Assembly (NCBI RefSeq): GCF_963676685.1
Contig: NC_092354.1
Location: forward strand, 38,720,193-38,784,192
Length of the DNA stretch: 64,000 bases
Direction of reading: 5' to 3'
From: Mytilus edulis
Taxonomy: Eukaryota; Mollusca; Bivalvia; Mytilida; Mytilidae
Below, piece after piece: positions 30,966 to 43,515 of the stretch (position 1 is its first letter; every line of letters starts with the position of its first letter). The notes under the pieces are model-generated. The model was not told the origin of the DNA and made no database searches. It was given only the letters and a program-made list of their open reading frames with translations. The translations under genes were made by a program, and so were the position numbers.

Positions 30966-31820
30966 TTAGTTATATTTTTAATAACTTACACTTTTTTCCA
31001 TTATTCTCTTTCTTTCACTATTCTTTATTCCTTTTTTTACTTTGTCCTTTGTTCTCTATTCTGTTAATTCACATCCATACCCTCTTATGTGTATGTGGAC
31101 TTACTGTAGTTTATTTTTTAGTTCTGGCAGAGATATTAGATACAACATATATGTCTCTGGTTCTGGTATTATGCGATAAGTCAATTTCTTTTTCATGCAG
31201 TGTCATGAAATACAATGGTTTTATGCATATCAGCCAAGATTGTGCGCAACATTTTAATAAACAATTCAACACTATATACACGTTATGTGAATTTTATTAA
31301 AATCGATGAAGAACATGAATTTGGCAGCTAGTGCCCCTTAAACAGGTAAAGTTCAATTAACACATTCTGATCTACTGGCATTCAACACCAAATTACTTAC
31401 TTGCTGTATATTGATAAATGTGATTGTATATTGTCAATACCTCAACATCGAGAATACGTCATGTGAGGTGTTGGTCGCTACGTTTGATACGGGGTCAAAG
31501 GTTGCGGCTTCGAGACAGAGAAAAACATCCAGGTAAAAAGTGTAGAATTTTGTTTTTGAAAATTTGAGTTGTAAATTTTCCTAAAAAGTACTTAATTCCG
31601 TTCATCTAATTGTAAATTTTCCTAAAAAAAAGTACTTATTTCCGTTCATCTATTATGGGTATAAACTAAACTGAACAAGAAAAGTATTAGTAAACAGACA
31701 GAAAGTCCGACGTTGAATTAATTATTTTACAATTAATTGTTTAAATATATGAGAGAATGTTTTAGGCGAATTTTCTTTAATTACAGATAAATGTATTTTA
31801 GGTTCAGGAAATGATTTATT
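30966..31820. other. Interior of the 19-kb block, no gene seen
   Basis: AT-rich. The one notable item is a tandem duplication of about 47 bp at 31570-31665 (TAAATTTTCCTAAAAA-GTACTTA-TTCCGTTCATCTA twice). Confidence 0.45.
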
Positions 31821-31984
31821 CTACGGGTACGTTTAAACAACCGCTCAGGACCTCCTGGGTGCACTCAGGACATACAAAGTGCACTCAAGACCCATTACCG
31901 TAATCATATCTGCACACATGAAGGATGTTTATATTCGTTATACGCTTCTTATTTTAGAGTTAAATTTTGGTAGAAGTTGAAATC

Positions 31985-32150
31985 GCAGGGGCGGATCCAG
32001 CCATTTTTAAAAGGGGGGGGGTCCTAACCCAGGGCAAAAAAAGGGGGGGTTCAACTACATGTCCCCATTCAAATGCATTGATCGGCCAAAAAAAGGGGGG
32101 TTCCAACCCCCCCGGAACCCCCCTCCCCCCTCTGGATCCGCGCCTGAATC
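31985..32150. repeat. GGATCCAG fold-back repeat
   Basis: Starts GGGGCGGATCCAGCC and ends CTGGATCCGCGCC, with G-runs on one side and C-runs on the other, so the ends can pair. A related copy in the other orientation is at 36168-36320. I recognise this family as common in mussels. Confidence 0.65.
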
Positions 32151-32180
32151 GAACTTAGATAGATATGTTAATTCTTATAA

Positions 32181-33457
32181 AATAATGAGGGCACGTGTCA
32201 CTGATTACACAACTACTGAGCCATGAATTATCCAATCAACAAAATTGATTGGATTATCTTTATTGTTTTTTAGGAATTGTATTGTTTAGTTCAGTTTTAC
32301 CTTTGACATGAATTTGCATATAGAAAAAATAAAACATATATCTCATTCGATGTGCTTTTTCAGTTTATTTTTCATGATGACGGGTAAATTAATTTGTTGT
32401 GTTTTGCAGTTCACGATTTTATAGTTGCGTTTTTTTTTTCTGTAACAAGTTCGATTTTTTTTTTTCAGTGTGATTCTTTTCTCTATCTCTCTCTCTAAAT
32501 CAAGTTTTTAAACAAACACAATGTTGACTGAATATCAAATTTTATTACATTTGTATATCTTTATTCTCAACAAACCATTATACAAGAGAAGACAATTATA
32601 TATATACAATATTCAGTTAACCTTAACGGAAATCTGTGCACGAAGACTTAGTCGTGGTTTGAACGGATTTCGTGTCAATAAACTGTCTTCGAAATAGTCT
32701 TTCTTTGTTAATGTTTGTGTCATTTTGGTCTTTTGTGGATAGTTGTCTCATTAGCAATCATACCACATCTTCTTTTTAAAAATTTCTCGCTACTACAATC
32801 TAACTTACATATTTTTTAGAAATAATTATACCCAAAATATCATAATTTTCAAAAAACGGAGACGAAAACGGAGACAAGTTCATTTTCAGAATTTATTTTC
32901 GCATTGAAATTCGTATCAGGCTTGTGAAACTGGACAAAACGACTTTAATTAGAGAAAAAAAAATTAATAAAAACGGATTTCTTAAAATATTCGTACGCGT
33001 ATAACTCAAAAATAAAATTTCTGGACAAGTTCGATAAAAATGAGAAATAACATCTAACTACATGTATATGAGTTTGATTGTTTGAAAAGTACGGCTTTTA
33101 CCGTTTAGAACGGATTCCATATACAAAACTTTAATTAATATAAATTCTTTTAAAGTATGAACATTTATAATTATTTCCCTTTTCAAACTCGTGCAAAGAA
33201 TTAATTACTGGTCTAGGACATGATAATAAAATTAAGAATAAAACTTAAAAATTTATGGAACGAAATTTTAATAAAAGACGAAAATCTTAAAACATCGTGA
33301 TATTCACTCTAGACGTCACAATATTACTTCCCGCATGGTCACACTGTACTAACAACACAATGTATAAAACAACAATAAAGATAATCCAATTAATTTTGTT
33401 GATTGGATAATTCATGGCTCAGTAGTTGTGTAATCAGTGACACGTGCCCTTATTATT
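32181..33457. mobile_element. Inner inverted-repeat element, about 1.28 kb
   Basis: Arms 32181-32270 and 33371-33457 are near-perfect inverted copies (GGGCACGTGTCACTGATT, CATGAATTATCCAATCAAC, GGATTATCTTTATTGTT). The interior has a dispersed-repeat fragment at about 32705-32775 but no ORF. Nested within the 31825-34403 element. Confidence 0.75.
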
Positions 33458-33462
33458 TTCTA

Positions 33463-34137
33463 TTACATCCCAGCTCCTTTGTTCTAACAGGGGTGATCTG
33501 AGCCGGATCGTACCAACCAGATCACCCCAGTTTGAGTTTCTTTGTTGTGCATGCTTTCCTTTGTTCTGTATCATTTTGGCGGGAATGTCAAATCCACTAT
33601 AAAACTTATAATTAATTATACGGAATAGACTATCTACCAAAATTCACGTAGAAAAAATCCAGAGGATATGCTGGGATTCGAACTCAAGACCTATAGCATA
33701 TCAAGCCAAGAAACATACCACTACACCAGGACGACTGGATATGAATTTACAGTAATTTAACAAACTTAAAGGAAGCAAGATCTTTTTATAAGTGGGGCGA
33801 GTTGGCAGACCTTTATTCGGTGGGGTTTTAACCCTTTTCGTTAATAAGTGAGTTGTCAGACTGATTGTTCAATTTGATTTTACATTTTTTTTAAAGTGGG
33901 CGATTCGGTAAACAAGAGTGGGGAGATTTTTTTATAAAGTGGCGATATAGTGTGGGCCGATAGGCAAGTGGGGCGAGTTGACATTGTTTGATATCTACTC
34001 ATCGGGTTCGGGGGTCATAAAGGGTATACATTATATAATAATATATAAAGTATATTATAATGTTTGTGTGGCGTTCTAAACTAGATTTTATGAATTGTAA
34101 ATGTTTTTTCGTCTAATCTAAAAGAGCTGGGATGTAA
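33463..34137. mobile_element. Short inverted-repeat element, 0.67 kb
   Basis: Ends TTACATCCCAGCTC and GAGCTGGGATGTAA are perfect inverted repeats of 14 bp. The interior holds a small hairpin near 33490-33530 (GGGGTGATCTG...CAGATCACCCC) and the tRNA-like segment at 33667. Confidence 0.6.
33667..33740 (-). repeat. tRNA-like segment (SINE head or tRNA relic)
   Basis: On minus it shows an A-box-like TGGTGTAGTGG and a B-box-like GAGTTCGAATCCC about 40 nt apart, as in tRNA-derived SINEs. The acceptor strands do not pair, so it is not a functional tRNA gene. Confidence 0.45.
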
Positions 34138-34138
34138 A

Positions 34139-34244
34139 ATAGTTATCCCACTCGGACTTGGTGTGTCAGTGTTAGATCACCCTCTGGCCTCCGGCCATCG
34201 GGATGATCTTACACTGACACACCGCGTCCTTATGGGATAACTAT
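34139..34244. repeat. Long hairpin with GGCC-rich centre
   Basis: Arms starting ATAGTTATCCCA and ending TGGGATAACTAT, with GGTGTGTCAGTGTTAGATCA paired to TGATCTTACACTGACACACC and a CTGGCCTCCGGCC centre. Same layout as the hairpin at 16088-16193. Confidence 0.8.
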
Positions 34245-34403
34245 TAAAGAATTACAAATTCTACCAAATTTTACTCTAAAATAAGAAGCGTATAAAGAAT
34301 ATATGCATCCATCCTGTGTGCGATGACTATAAAGGGTCCTGAGTGCACTTCGTATGTCATGAGTGCAATCAGGAGGTCCTTCAAGCGGTGTTTAGACGTA
34401 CCG

Positions 34404-36085
34404 TTATTCTTCTGGAAGCTTCAATTTTTTCTTATCAATAACTTTTACACAAGGAGACATTTTTTTTTTGACAGCATGAACCCCAGTTATCCCGCTGCAA
34501 ATGTTTGCACCTGTCCTAAGTCAGGAATCTGATGTACAGTAGTTGTCGTTTGTTTATGTAATATATACGTGTTTCTCGTTTCTCGTTTTGTTTATATAGA
34601 TTAGACCGTTGGTTTTCCCGTTTGAATGGTTTTACACTAGTAATTTTGGGGCCCTTTATAGCTTGTTGTTCGGTGTGAGCCAAGGCTCCGTGTTGAAGGC
34701 CGTACTTTAACCTATAATGGTTTACTTTTTAAATTGTTATTTGTATGGAGAGTTGTCTCATTGGCACTCACACCACATCTTCCTATATCTATTTTAAACA
34801 CAAATTAAGAACGAAAATCGTTTACAATTAAATTTTATAGAAGGAAAAAAGGGGGGGGGGGTAATAAACAAATTTTATTTACGCTCACATACTTTTAAAC
34901 AGATTTGCATATGTAAGTTCTCTATAGTTAATGTTTAATTATTTCAGGAGTTTTGAAAAAAAGAATATTATATACAGTTTAATTTCGACTAAAATAGTGA
35001 TTCTTTTTATAGATTTGGTACCTCAGTTTCGACTCAACATTTCATTTTGAATTGTTAGATGGCAAACTCTTTAGGCGAATATTGTTATCTGTTCTTTATT
35101 TAATTATGGTGATATTGGCGATAATATTCATTATAACAAGGCCTTGTACAAATCCTTGATTATAGCATGTTTGGTAATATAAAAAGACGAAAGTAGACAA
35201 ACCCTAATTATGCAGGGTTTCACAAGTTGATCTCCAAGCGGCCCACATTTAACATATAATAAGATCTATATTTTTCAACGTTTTCAAAATGAAATAACTT
35301 GAATTGAAAATTTCACAACTGTGAAAATTTGTTATTTCTAAACGTCTTTAATTATTATTTCGGAAAAAAAAATTATTTAGCATATTCATATATTTTCATA
35401 ATTTTTTCCGAGGAAACCTTTTTTTTTGCAAAGTTTACTTCTATATGTTTTTAACCATCACCAGCGACTTATTCTCTGCCATCACCAATTAGTCCTAATT
35501 ATTAAAGATCAATTGCCCAAATTCAAATGATGATTGGTATATCGTATTGAATATGACCATCGGTCATCCGTGACGTATCCCAAATAACGACGCATGCCGA
35601 TAGATAGATCATAGTTTATTAATTAGCGTCTCGCAATTTAAATTTCATCAAGGGGACTTAATTAAACCAGTTACTATACAAATCTTGAAAAAACGATGTA
35701 CATGTACTTTTTAATATTTTTAAAACAAATTACGAAAACGGTTAGTGTAAAAATCACCGAATATAAATGTTTCTTTCTTGCAGGTTTTGGCATTTGTAAA
35801 TAACATTAACGTTTTGGAATTCTAATGCAAAAGACAGTCGATTCAAACTGAAATAACTTCTTTAAAGATGGTTTGATTTTTTCAGAGACACATGTATTAT
35901 ATATGTCTCAATACATGTATTATATGTCTCTGATTTTATCAAAACAAAAATTACAAAATTATAAAATATGTTAGTTATCGAATGTATACCCTGAACTCTT
36001 ACTATGATATATACATGTCCTAAGTTACTTAATGTCCTGTGTGCAACCAGGAGATCTTGAACGGTTTTTAAACGTACCATTATTT
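34404..36085. other. Interior of the 19-kb block, no gene seen
   Basis: AT-rich with a G-run near 34851-34861, a mussel-type dispersed repeat at about 34680-34790 (TTGTCTCATTGGCACTCAC...CACATCTTCC), and a 25-bp duplicated ACATGTATTATAT-TGTCTC near 35885-35930. Confidence 0.45.
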
Positions 36086-36155
36086 TATATGCATATATTC
36101 AAAGCTGTTCTTAATTATATGCATATATTCAAAGCTGTTCTTAATTATATGCATA
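36086..36155. repeat. 30-bp tandem repeat, 2.3 copies
   Basis: TATATGCATATATTCAAAGC plus TGTTCTTAAT repeated exactly, next to a partial arm of the 31825-type inverted repeat. Confidence 0.9.
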
Positions 36156-36167
36156 CTAGGTATCAGT

Positions 36168-36480
36168 GGCGGATCCAGGGGGAGGGTTTCGGGGGTTGGA
36201 ACCACCCCTTTTTTTGAACGATCAATGTATTTGAATGGGGACATATGGTTGGAACCACCCCCTCCCCCTTTTGTCCTGGGTTGAGACCCCCTTCTTTTCA
36301 AATGGCTGGCTCCGCCGCAGAGGTATATTTATATATATATGTGTGTACCAGCCCCCCTCCTAAATCTTGGGAAACAAATGGTAGATTATATAGGGAATCA
36401 CAGAAGCATGACTGGACGTGACCCCTCTAAGGCAGTCAATGAGTCCCCACTTATGAAAATTTCTGGATCAACCATTGCTT
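36168..36480. repeat. Two dispersed repeats, inverted relative to 30.0 and 32.0 kb
   Basis: 36168-36320 is a GGATCCAG fold-back copy. 36345-36480 is the reverse-complement relative of 30010-30150. Confidence 0.6.
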
Positions 36481-38160
36481 AGTTCTAGTTATCTTAGGTC
36501 CTAGTGTGAAATAATGCCAATAGGTCTTTTAAAACACATCTTTATTCATACATGTATATATACGTTTTCTCACGGATTTGTTCATGCAATATTGGAATTA
36601 TGTTTACTCAATGCGCAATTACTGAAGTTTATATTTGCTACTTTTCTTCTTAATTTCGAACAATTTTTTTTTGGATTTTTTTTCTTCGAAAAATTAGTGG
36701 TGTTGAAATAGGGAATGGACACAGATACCTTATCACATTTAACCAAAGAAATGTTGTATAATGTCATCAATCTGTATTACACGTAGACAGGATGTTCTCT
36801 AGAAAACTATACGTTATACACACCCGAGAATACACGCACTGTCGTAATGGAAAATTACTGTATGTTATAGTTACCTGTAATCAGCTTTGCAACACCATGT
36901 CATGACAGTTCAAAAAGATTTTCTTCAAATCAAATTGGAATATTCATTTTTTCTGTAAAATTTAAAACTTTAAAAAGTAGACTTTGACAAAATTATGAAA
37001 TAGAAAGAATTGAACAATTTAAAATCGTATTTTAACAAAGATTTAGATATAATTTTACAACGATCCTTACCAAACAAACGTTGAATCAAACGATATGAAC
37101 CTACGCAGTTTTATATTAAAATACTGACACACACCAGTTTGCCATCTCAGTATGCAAGGCAAGGGTGCTTAGTGAGGTGCTGGAACTTGATGTACATGTA
37201 TCATTAAGTTAATACAGTTCTGTTAGTATTGACTGCCTTTTTACAGAGACTTTCTATTCTTACTGTTATCAGTTAGTATAGATCGGTTCCTGGCTTAGAA
37301 TGATTCTCTGCTCAGCAAATGGTGCGTAATTAGCATTTGAATCAAATTTCTTGTAGAAGTAAAAAACACAAATTAATGTATTTGACAACTTTATTCAGGA
37401 GCACAGTCTATATTATCCGGCGTAAATAACTTCGAGATTTATGTGGAAGTTTACTCTGCTGCTCGATCTATGCTAATCGATGTTCCAGTATATTTCATAT
37501 TTATATTTATTCGTGAGGCCTCGTCATCGTTTATATTCACTAAAGCACAGTCGCCTAAATATTTTATATGGCGAAAAATTGCGAAAATTGGGGGAAATAA
37601 TATATTTTTAGTAGCATTATTATTTTAGAATCTTAAGAGGTTGCTTGCAAATTTAACTCTAAAATGAGAAGTGTATGACGATCTATAACGAATATATACA
37701 TCCATCATGTGTGCAGATACGACGGCGACTATATAGGGTCTGCCATGAGTGCACTTTGTATGCCCTGCATGTGTGCACCCAGGAGGTCCTCCTGAGCGGT
37801 GTTTAGACGTACCGGGAAAATCTTATCTGATTCAGGATCAATTCATCGGTTACACTCCCCTGTCACCAGTGATTCTTTTTTGCTGACATTCTGAAAAAGT
37901 ATTGTGTAGTCCTTGTGTAAGTGTTGACTCTCAACTTGCACATGTGATTTTTTAACACTCCCTGGACTTCTGCAAAAACAGAAAGTCACAGGACAAAAAG
38001 TCAAACACATGTCAAACTCAGGCATAAAGTAACAAAGTTAATAGGACAAAAAGTCACAAACAATTTGTTGACAATTGATTGAATATAAATGAAAAAAGAT
38101 TTTGAAATATCTTCTTTTTATTACATTATATTCATTTTTAATTTTAGGAAATTGTTCATA
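36481..38160. other. Interior of the 19-kb block, no gene seen
   Basis: AT-rich. About 37645-37822 is another arm of the 31825-34403 repeat family (ACTCTAAAATGAGAAG, GTGCACCCAGGAGGTCC, GTTTAGACGTACC). Small ORFs here have no recognisable domain. Confidence 0.45.
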
Positions 38161-38164
38161 ATAT

Positions 38165-38440
38165 AAAAAAGAAGATGTGGTATGATTGCCAATGAGACAA
38201 CTGTCCACAAGAGACCAAAATGACACAGACATTAACAACTAGAGGTCTTTACGGCCTTCAACCATAAGCCAATATAAAGAAGGTATGGTATGATTGCCAA
38301 TGAGACAACTGTCCACAAGAGACCAAAATGACACAGACATTAACAACCATAGGTCACCAAACAGCCTTCAACAATGAGCAAAGCCCGAGGTAAAGCCCAT
38401 ACCGCATAGTCAGCTGTAAAAGGCAATCATACTATATCTT
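38165..38440. repeat. Mussel-type dispersed repeat, two tandem partial copies
   Basis: GATGTGGTATGATTGCCAAT and GAGACAACTGTCCACAAG occur at about 38174 and 38287. I recognise this as a very common element of Mytilus sequences; fragments also lie at 26.9, 28.9, 32.7, 34.7, 41.7 and 42.05 kb. Confidence 0.65.
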
Positions 38441-38964
38441 TTTTTTTATATTTACATGTTAAAAAATGCGTGCAAATGTAATCAAAAGCTGCACACAAAC
38501 GTAATGATTTTTGTGCGCAAATGTAATGATAATGTGCGCAAACCTAATGCACTGATTTATTTGTTTTTAATAAATTTTAATTTAAAGTTGCTACATCATG
38601 TTCATGTATAAAACTTCAAGAAAAATACAAAAAGAGTGTTTTCTTGTTCAAAGAAAAATAATCTCAAAACTAAATTGTGACTTTTTGTCCTGTGACAGTG
38701 TGTGACTTTCTGTCCTGCATTCAGATTGAATAGGGGAGTTTGGTTGACCCCGCCGCCCTCTATCTGAGACTACTATCTCAGTGATGAGCTTTATGTTTCA
38801 TGTACAAATGTATTGTGCTTGTCATATATATGTATGTCGGATAAAAGCTCTACAGACCTTTAATATGTTGTATTGTTATATGTATAACCGACAATAAATA
38901 AATAGCCCCTAACAAGTAAGAATTAGATTACTTCTTTTTGTTTTGACATCTTGCATGGGTTTTT

Positions 38965-39245
38965 ATAGCCCCGTATTAAAATTATGCCCCCACTTTAAAA
39001 AAGGGGGGGTATACTGTTTTACCCCTGTCTGTCCATCCATCCTTGCGTCAGTCAGTCCGTCCGATGAATATTTTTCGTCCTATTTTCCTTAGGAACTACA
39101 ATAGAAGGATTTCTGAAATTTGGTTTCAGGGTTAAATAAGTCAGCTATACCGTGTGATGCATTTTCAGATTCATCACTCGACAACTTCCTGTTTTCCCAA
39201 CACTTGTATGATTTTACACATGATAGCCAAGTTGAAAGTTGAAAA
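38965..39245 (+). repeat. Bivalve dispersed repeat (GTCCGTCCGATG type)
   Basis: CCCCACTTTAAAAAAGGGGG, GTCTGTCCATCC and a block about GGAACTACAATAGAAGGATT are typical of a bivalve repeat family I recognise by sight only. Confidence 0.45.
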
Positions 39246-39795
39246 CTAACAACCTAATTTATGTACAAAAAAATTGAAAAACAGATATGTTACACATAAA
39301 CAAACGACAATCACTGAATTATCGGATCCTGACTTGGAACAGGCACAACCATAACAAATTGGCAGGGTATAAGGAACTTTGAAAATATTTAGTTTTTGTG
39401 GTTTGGTCAATTTTCTGGATACTGTAAGCAATAAGGCCCCTTTATTTAGTGAATGAAATAATTGTAAGATGCACTTAGCTGTCTGTCATATTTTATATGA
39501 ACTTGACCTCATTTTCATGCATGGTTCATTGGTCAATGAAACACTGCATTGTTTTGTCAGTTTATCATATGTTTAAAGTTACAGGTAGATTATATTTGGT
39601 AGATATGAAACAATTGTAAGGTGTGCATGTCTGAATGGCAGATTCATATATAAACCATGACCGCATTTTATTGTTCTTTGGTCAATGATAAGTTTTCTTG
39701 GTTTTGTCATTTTATCAGGCCACATTTAAAAGAATGTCTGTTTCCCCTCCCCGGGTCTACCCTTTGTAAACAGACCAGGAAGGCAGTTTTTTTTT

Positions 39796-40876
39796 AGCTC
39801 ACCTGACCTGAAAGGTCAAGTGAGCTTTTCTCATCACTTGGCGTTCGTCGTCTGTCGTCCTGCGTCCGTCGTCTGTAAACTTTTACAAAAATCTTCTCCT
39901 CTGAAACTACTTGTCCAAATTCTACCAAACCTGGCCACAATCATCCTTGGGGTATTTAGTTTAAAAAATGTGTGGCGTGACCTGTCAAACCAACCAAGAT
40001 GGCCGCCATGGCTAAAAATAGAACATAGGGGTAAAATGCAGTTTTTGGCTTATAACTCAAAAACCAAAGCATTTAGAGCAAATCTGACATGGGGTAAAAT
40101 TGTTGATCAGGTCAAGATCTATCTGCCCTGAAATTTTGATGGGTTGCTGCCTGTGAAATGGTTATTTTAAGGAAATTTTGCAGTTTTTGGTTATTATCTT
40201 GAATACTATTATAGATAGAGATAAACTGTAAAGCAATAATGTTCAGCAAAGTAAGACCTACAAATAAGTCAACATGATCAAAATTGTCAGTCGACCCCTT
40301 AAGGAGTTATTGCCCTTTATAGTCAATTTTTAACAACTTTTCATAATTTTTTGTAACTTTTTTAAAAATCTTCTTCTCTGAAACTACTTTGCCAAATTTA
40401 ACCAAACTTGGCCACAATTATCATTGTGGTTTGTAGTTTAAAAAATGTGTCCGATGACTCAGCATACCAATCAAAATGGCCGACATGGCTAAAATTAGAA
40501 CATAGTGGTAAAATGCAGGTTTTGCTTTATATCTTTGAAACTAAGACATTTAGGGCAAATCTTTCAAGATTTAAATGTCCATCAGAATAAGATATATCCC
40601 CTCACAAATTTTCAGTTGAATTGGACAACCTGTTGTTGGGTTGCTGCCCTAAAATTGGTGATTTTAAGGTAATTTTGCAGTTTTTGGTTATTATCTTGAA
40701 TACTATTATAGATAGAGATAAACTATAGACAGCAATAATGTTCAGCAAAGTAAGATCTACAAATAAGTCAGCATGATCAAAATTGTTAGAGGACCCCTTA
40801 AGGAGTTATTGCCCTTTATAGTCAATATTGAACAACTTTTCGTAATTTTTGTAACTTGTATAAAAATCATTTCTAA

Positions 40877-40907
<31 letters not shown>

Positions 40908-41032
40908 CACAATCATAATACTAGGGTATCTATTTAAAAAAAAAAGTGTCTAATGACCCCGCCTACCAACGAAGATGGCCGACATCAGTAAACACATTAA
41001 CAGGTGAGCGACACAGGCTCTTGAGAGCCTCT
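39796..41032 (+). repeat. Bivalve repeat (AGCTCACCTG type), three internal units of about 480 bp
   Basis: Opens with a hairpin (AGCTCACCTGACC...GGTCAAGTGAGCT) and closes with CAGGTGAGCGACACAGGCTC. The interior repeats about every 480 bp: AACTTTTACAAAAATCTTCT, CCAAACTTGGCCACAAT and AAGATGGCCG at about 39885, 40357 and 40852. Any ORF here is repeat-derived. Confidence 0.7.
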
Positions 41033-42486
41033 ATTTTTTTTTAACTGGATGTGATTGTCATAGCATGGTCACATGAATGGTTTGACTTGTCCAGTCCAGG
41101 CCTTTTTTCAGTTGTTTGTGCTCAATTTGAGTGTATTTATTTAGATTATCAATCCTTCTGCTTTCAAGCACTTTCCAAAAATGGAAACAAATTATTTTCA
41201 GGAAAAAAATAATTTCGATTTTTTTGTGGAAAATAATTTTTTGACCCGGGCGCTTATTTTTGACCCGTGTGGGGGGAGGGGAAACAAACATATTTTTAAT
41301 TTTGGCCTTAGATTTTTTAAGCATAGGTCTACTTGTTGTATGGAATGACTACAAGGTATCATATAAAAAAAGATGTCTGCCTGCCAAGGTTAATTTTACT
41401 GTGACCTCATATTCATAGAATAATGATAATATTCATGATATTGAACAGCAAGAATGATGAGTAAGTTGATGTTATATACAAATAAGACAAAATTTTCAGT
41501 TGCCTACTAATTATGTAATACATATAGTAGTTATTTTTGTCATTAAATGATGTTTACCCTTTTATGTGTAGGGCAAGAACATGAAAGATAAAGGGGAAAC
41601 TATAAACAGAAGAAATTATCAACAAAATAAGATTTACAGAGGTCAACAAAGCCTAAATGGTAAGTCCACTGTTATAAAAAATTTTGTCCTTGAATAATAA
41701 TTAAATATTTATTAAAATAAGATGTGGTATGATGAAAGAGAAAACTATCCACCAGAGTTCAATTTAGTGGATGTAAGCATTGTAATTACTTATTAGAGGC
41801 CATTGATGACCTGTAAGTAATGAGAAAACCCATACCCTATACATGTTATAGTAATCTATAAAAGTCAACACTAACCAAATTTGAAACAGAGCATCAATTC
41901 AAACGTCAAATATACCAGACTAATTTATAAAAACAAAAAATTATGAAAAATAAAAATGACGGGTATGAACCAACATCAACCACTGAACTATGTACAAGCT
42001 CCTGATATTAGACAGGTATAATATGGCTGGGTTGATATAAAAATAGGAAACACTTAGCAGTCTGATTTCCAATGAGACATTTCTCCAATAGAGATCAAAT
42101 GACATTTAAGGAGGCTCTAGGGTATAACAATTTCAGAAAAATGTTTTAATTTTTTTTTTCATAACTCAATTTATTTATATCTTTATCATATGGTACACCA
42201 AATCATTCAAAACAATCAATTCGGTTTGGCCCCAGATGACTTTTAAAATGCATATATCATTGAAAAAGCTCCAAATTATCTCCCTTTGGTGCAAAAAAGC
42301 CATTTTTTGGCATTAAAAATGTAATATCTTATTTAACTCATCGGTGGCCTATATTTTTTATTATAATTTTAAATAAGCTGTACTTTAACTAAACTATTAT
42401 AAAATTTAAGCGATTTCTGTAATTTAGTACTTGAATATTTAAATGAAAGTTTATCATATTAATCATAAACATGATAAAATGGGAGA
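41033..42486. other. Interior of the 19-kb block, no firm gene
   Basis: AT-rich. Dispersed-repeat fragments at about 41715-41880 and 42045-42110. A short open stretch 41572-41659 is bounded by AG and GTAAGT and could be an exon, but it is 88 bp with no recognisable protein. Confidence 0.4.
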
Positions 42487-43515
42487 GATCCGTTTGCGCC
42501 AAAAATGCGTCCTTTTGCGCCACAACTTTTTTTCTCTAATGCTACGTTTGCGCCACCTGTTTTAAAATTACATGGTATCATTTGCGCCAAAAATAAAACA
42601 TACGAATGTGCCAATTAGAAGAAAAATGACTTCCCTCCTCCCGCTTTATTTGGACTTGGAACTAGCAGTTTACACGGCAAATTTTTCCTTTTCTGAAACA
42701 TACTTTCTTCTTACTACTGCTGCATGGGTACTTCCAAATTTAATGTATGTAGTAGCTTGTAACTTCACTTTATTGTCAAAAAGACAAAGATTGAAGGATG
42801 AAATGCAGAAAACAGATCATAATAATTCCCGTGGAATGCTTCTGCTCCATTACTGGTACGTCTTGCGGTAGATAGAGTTTCAGCCAATAAAAAAGCACTG
42901 TGTCATCAACATACATGTATGTGGCTAAAAAGTAAAATCACAAAAATACTGAACTCAGAGGAAAATCAATTCGGAAAGTCCATAATCACATGGCAAAATC
43001 AAATAACAAAACGCATCAAAAACGAATGGACAAGAACTGTCATATTCCTGACTTGGTACAGGCATTTTCAAATGTAGAAAATGGTGGATTGAACCTGGTT
43101 TTATAGCTAGCTAAACCTCTCACTTGTATGACAGTCGCATCAAATTCCATTATATAGTCACCGATGCGTGAACAAAACAAACAGACATAATAGGTAAAAA
43201 TGTCAAAAATAGGGGTACAGTAGTCAACATTGTGTTATCATCTTAATCACTTAAAACATAATCAGCAATCTGTATAATGCATGTCAAGTCATTTCTCTCC
43301 AGATGTTCATCTTCAATGCTGAAATATCTCCGAACATATGATATTTTTTAAGCCAAAAATAAGAATACACATTCATCATTAATATTTATGATAGAAATGT
43401 GTACAGGTAAACTGGCGCAAATGAGTTCCGAATATTGGCGCAATTGAAACATTTGGAAAAAATCTTTTGGCGCAAATGATACCCCTGAAAAACAGTAATT
43501 GGCGCAAACAGACTG
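42487..43515. mobile_element. 1.03-kb element with inverted TTTGCGCCA clusters
   Basis: TTTGCGCC occurs four times at the left (42493, 42514, 42547, 42581). A (T)TGGCGCAA-type word, its reverse complement, occurs four times at the right (43413-43510). GGTATCATTTGCGCCAAAA is shared by both ends in inverted order. The layout suits subterminal transposase-binding repeats. A 99-codon ORF (42572-42871) overlaps the left cluster and has no recognised domain. Confidence 0.55.

Larger units (their letters stand above)
31825..34403. mobile_element. Nested inverted-repeat element, about 2.6 kb
   Basis: Inverted arms 31825-31976 and 34260-34403 share GGTACGT-TAAAC, CGCTCAGGACCTCCTG, GTGCACTCAGGAC and the inner TTATTTTAGAGTAAATTTTGGTAG. 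Single arms of the same family occur at about 36010-36085 and 37645-37822. No transposase. Other elements are nested inside it. Confidence 0.6.

Noticed and set aside
33667-33740. Functional tRNA gene
   Set aside because: A- and B-box-like words exist but acceptor strands do not pair and the T stem is poor.
39820-40131. 103-aa ORF
   Set aside because: Falls entirely within the bivalve AGCTCACCTG-type repeat, whose internal units recur at 40.36 and 40.85 kb.
41572-41659. Possible 88-bp exon with AG and GTAAGT borders
   Set aside because: Too short, no protein match I can name, no partner exon found; chance is likely in an AT-rich region.
42572-42871. 99-aa ORF
   Set aside because: Overlaps the TTTGCGCCA cluster, no recognised domain and no supporting signals; left as unannotated.
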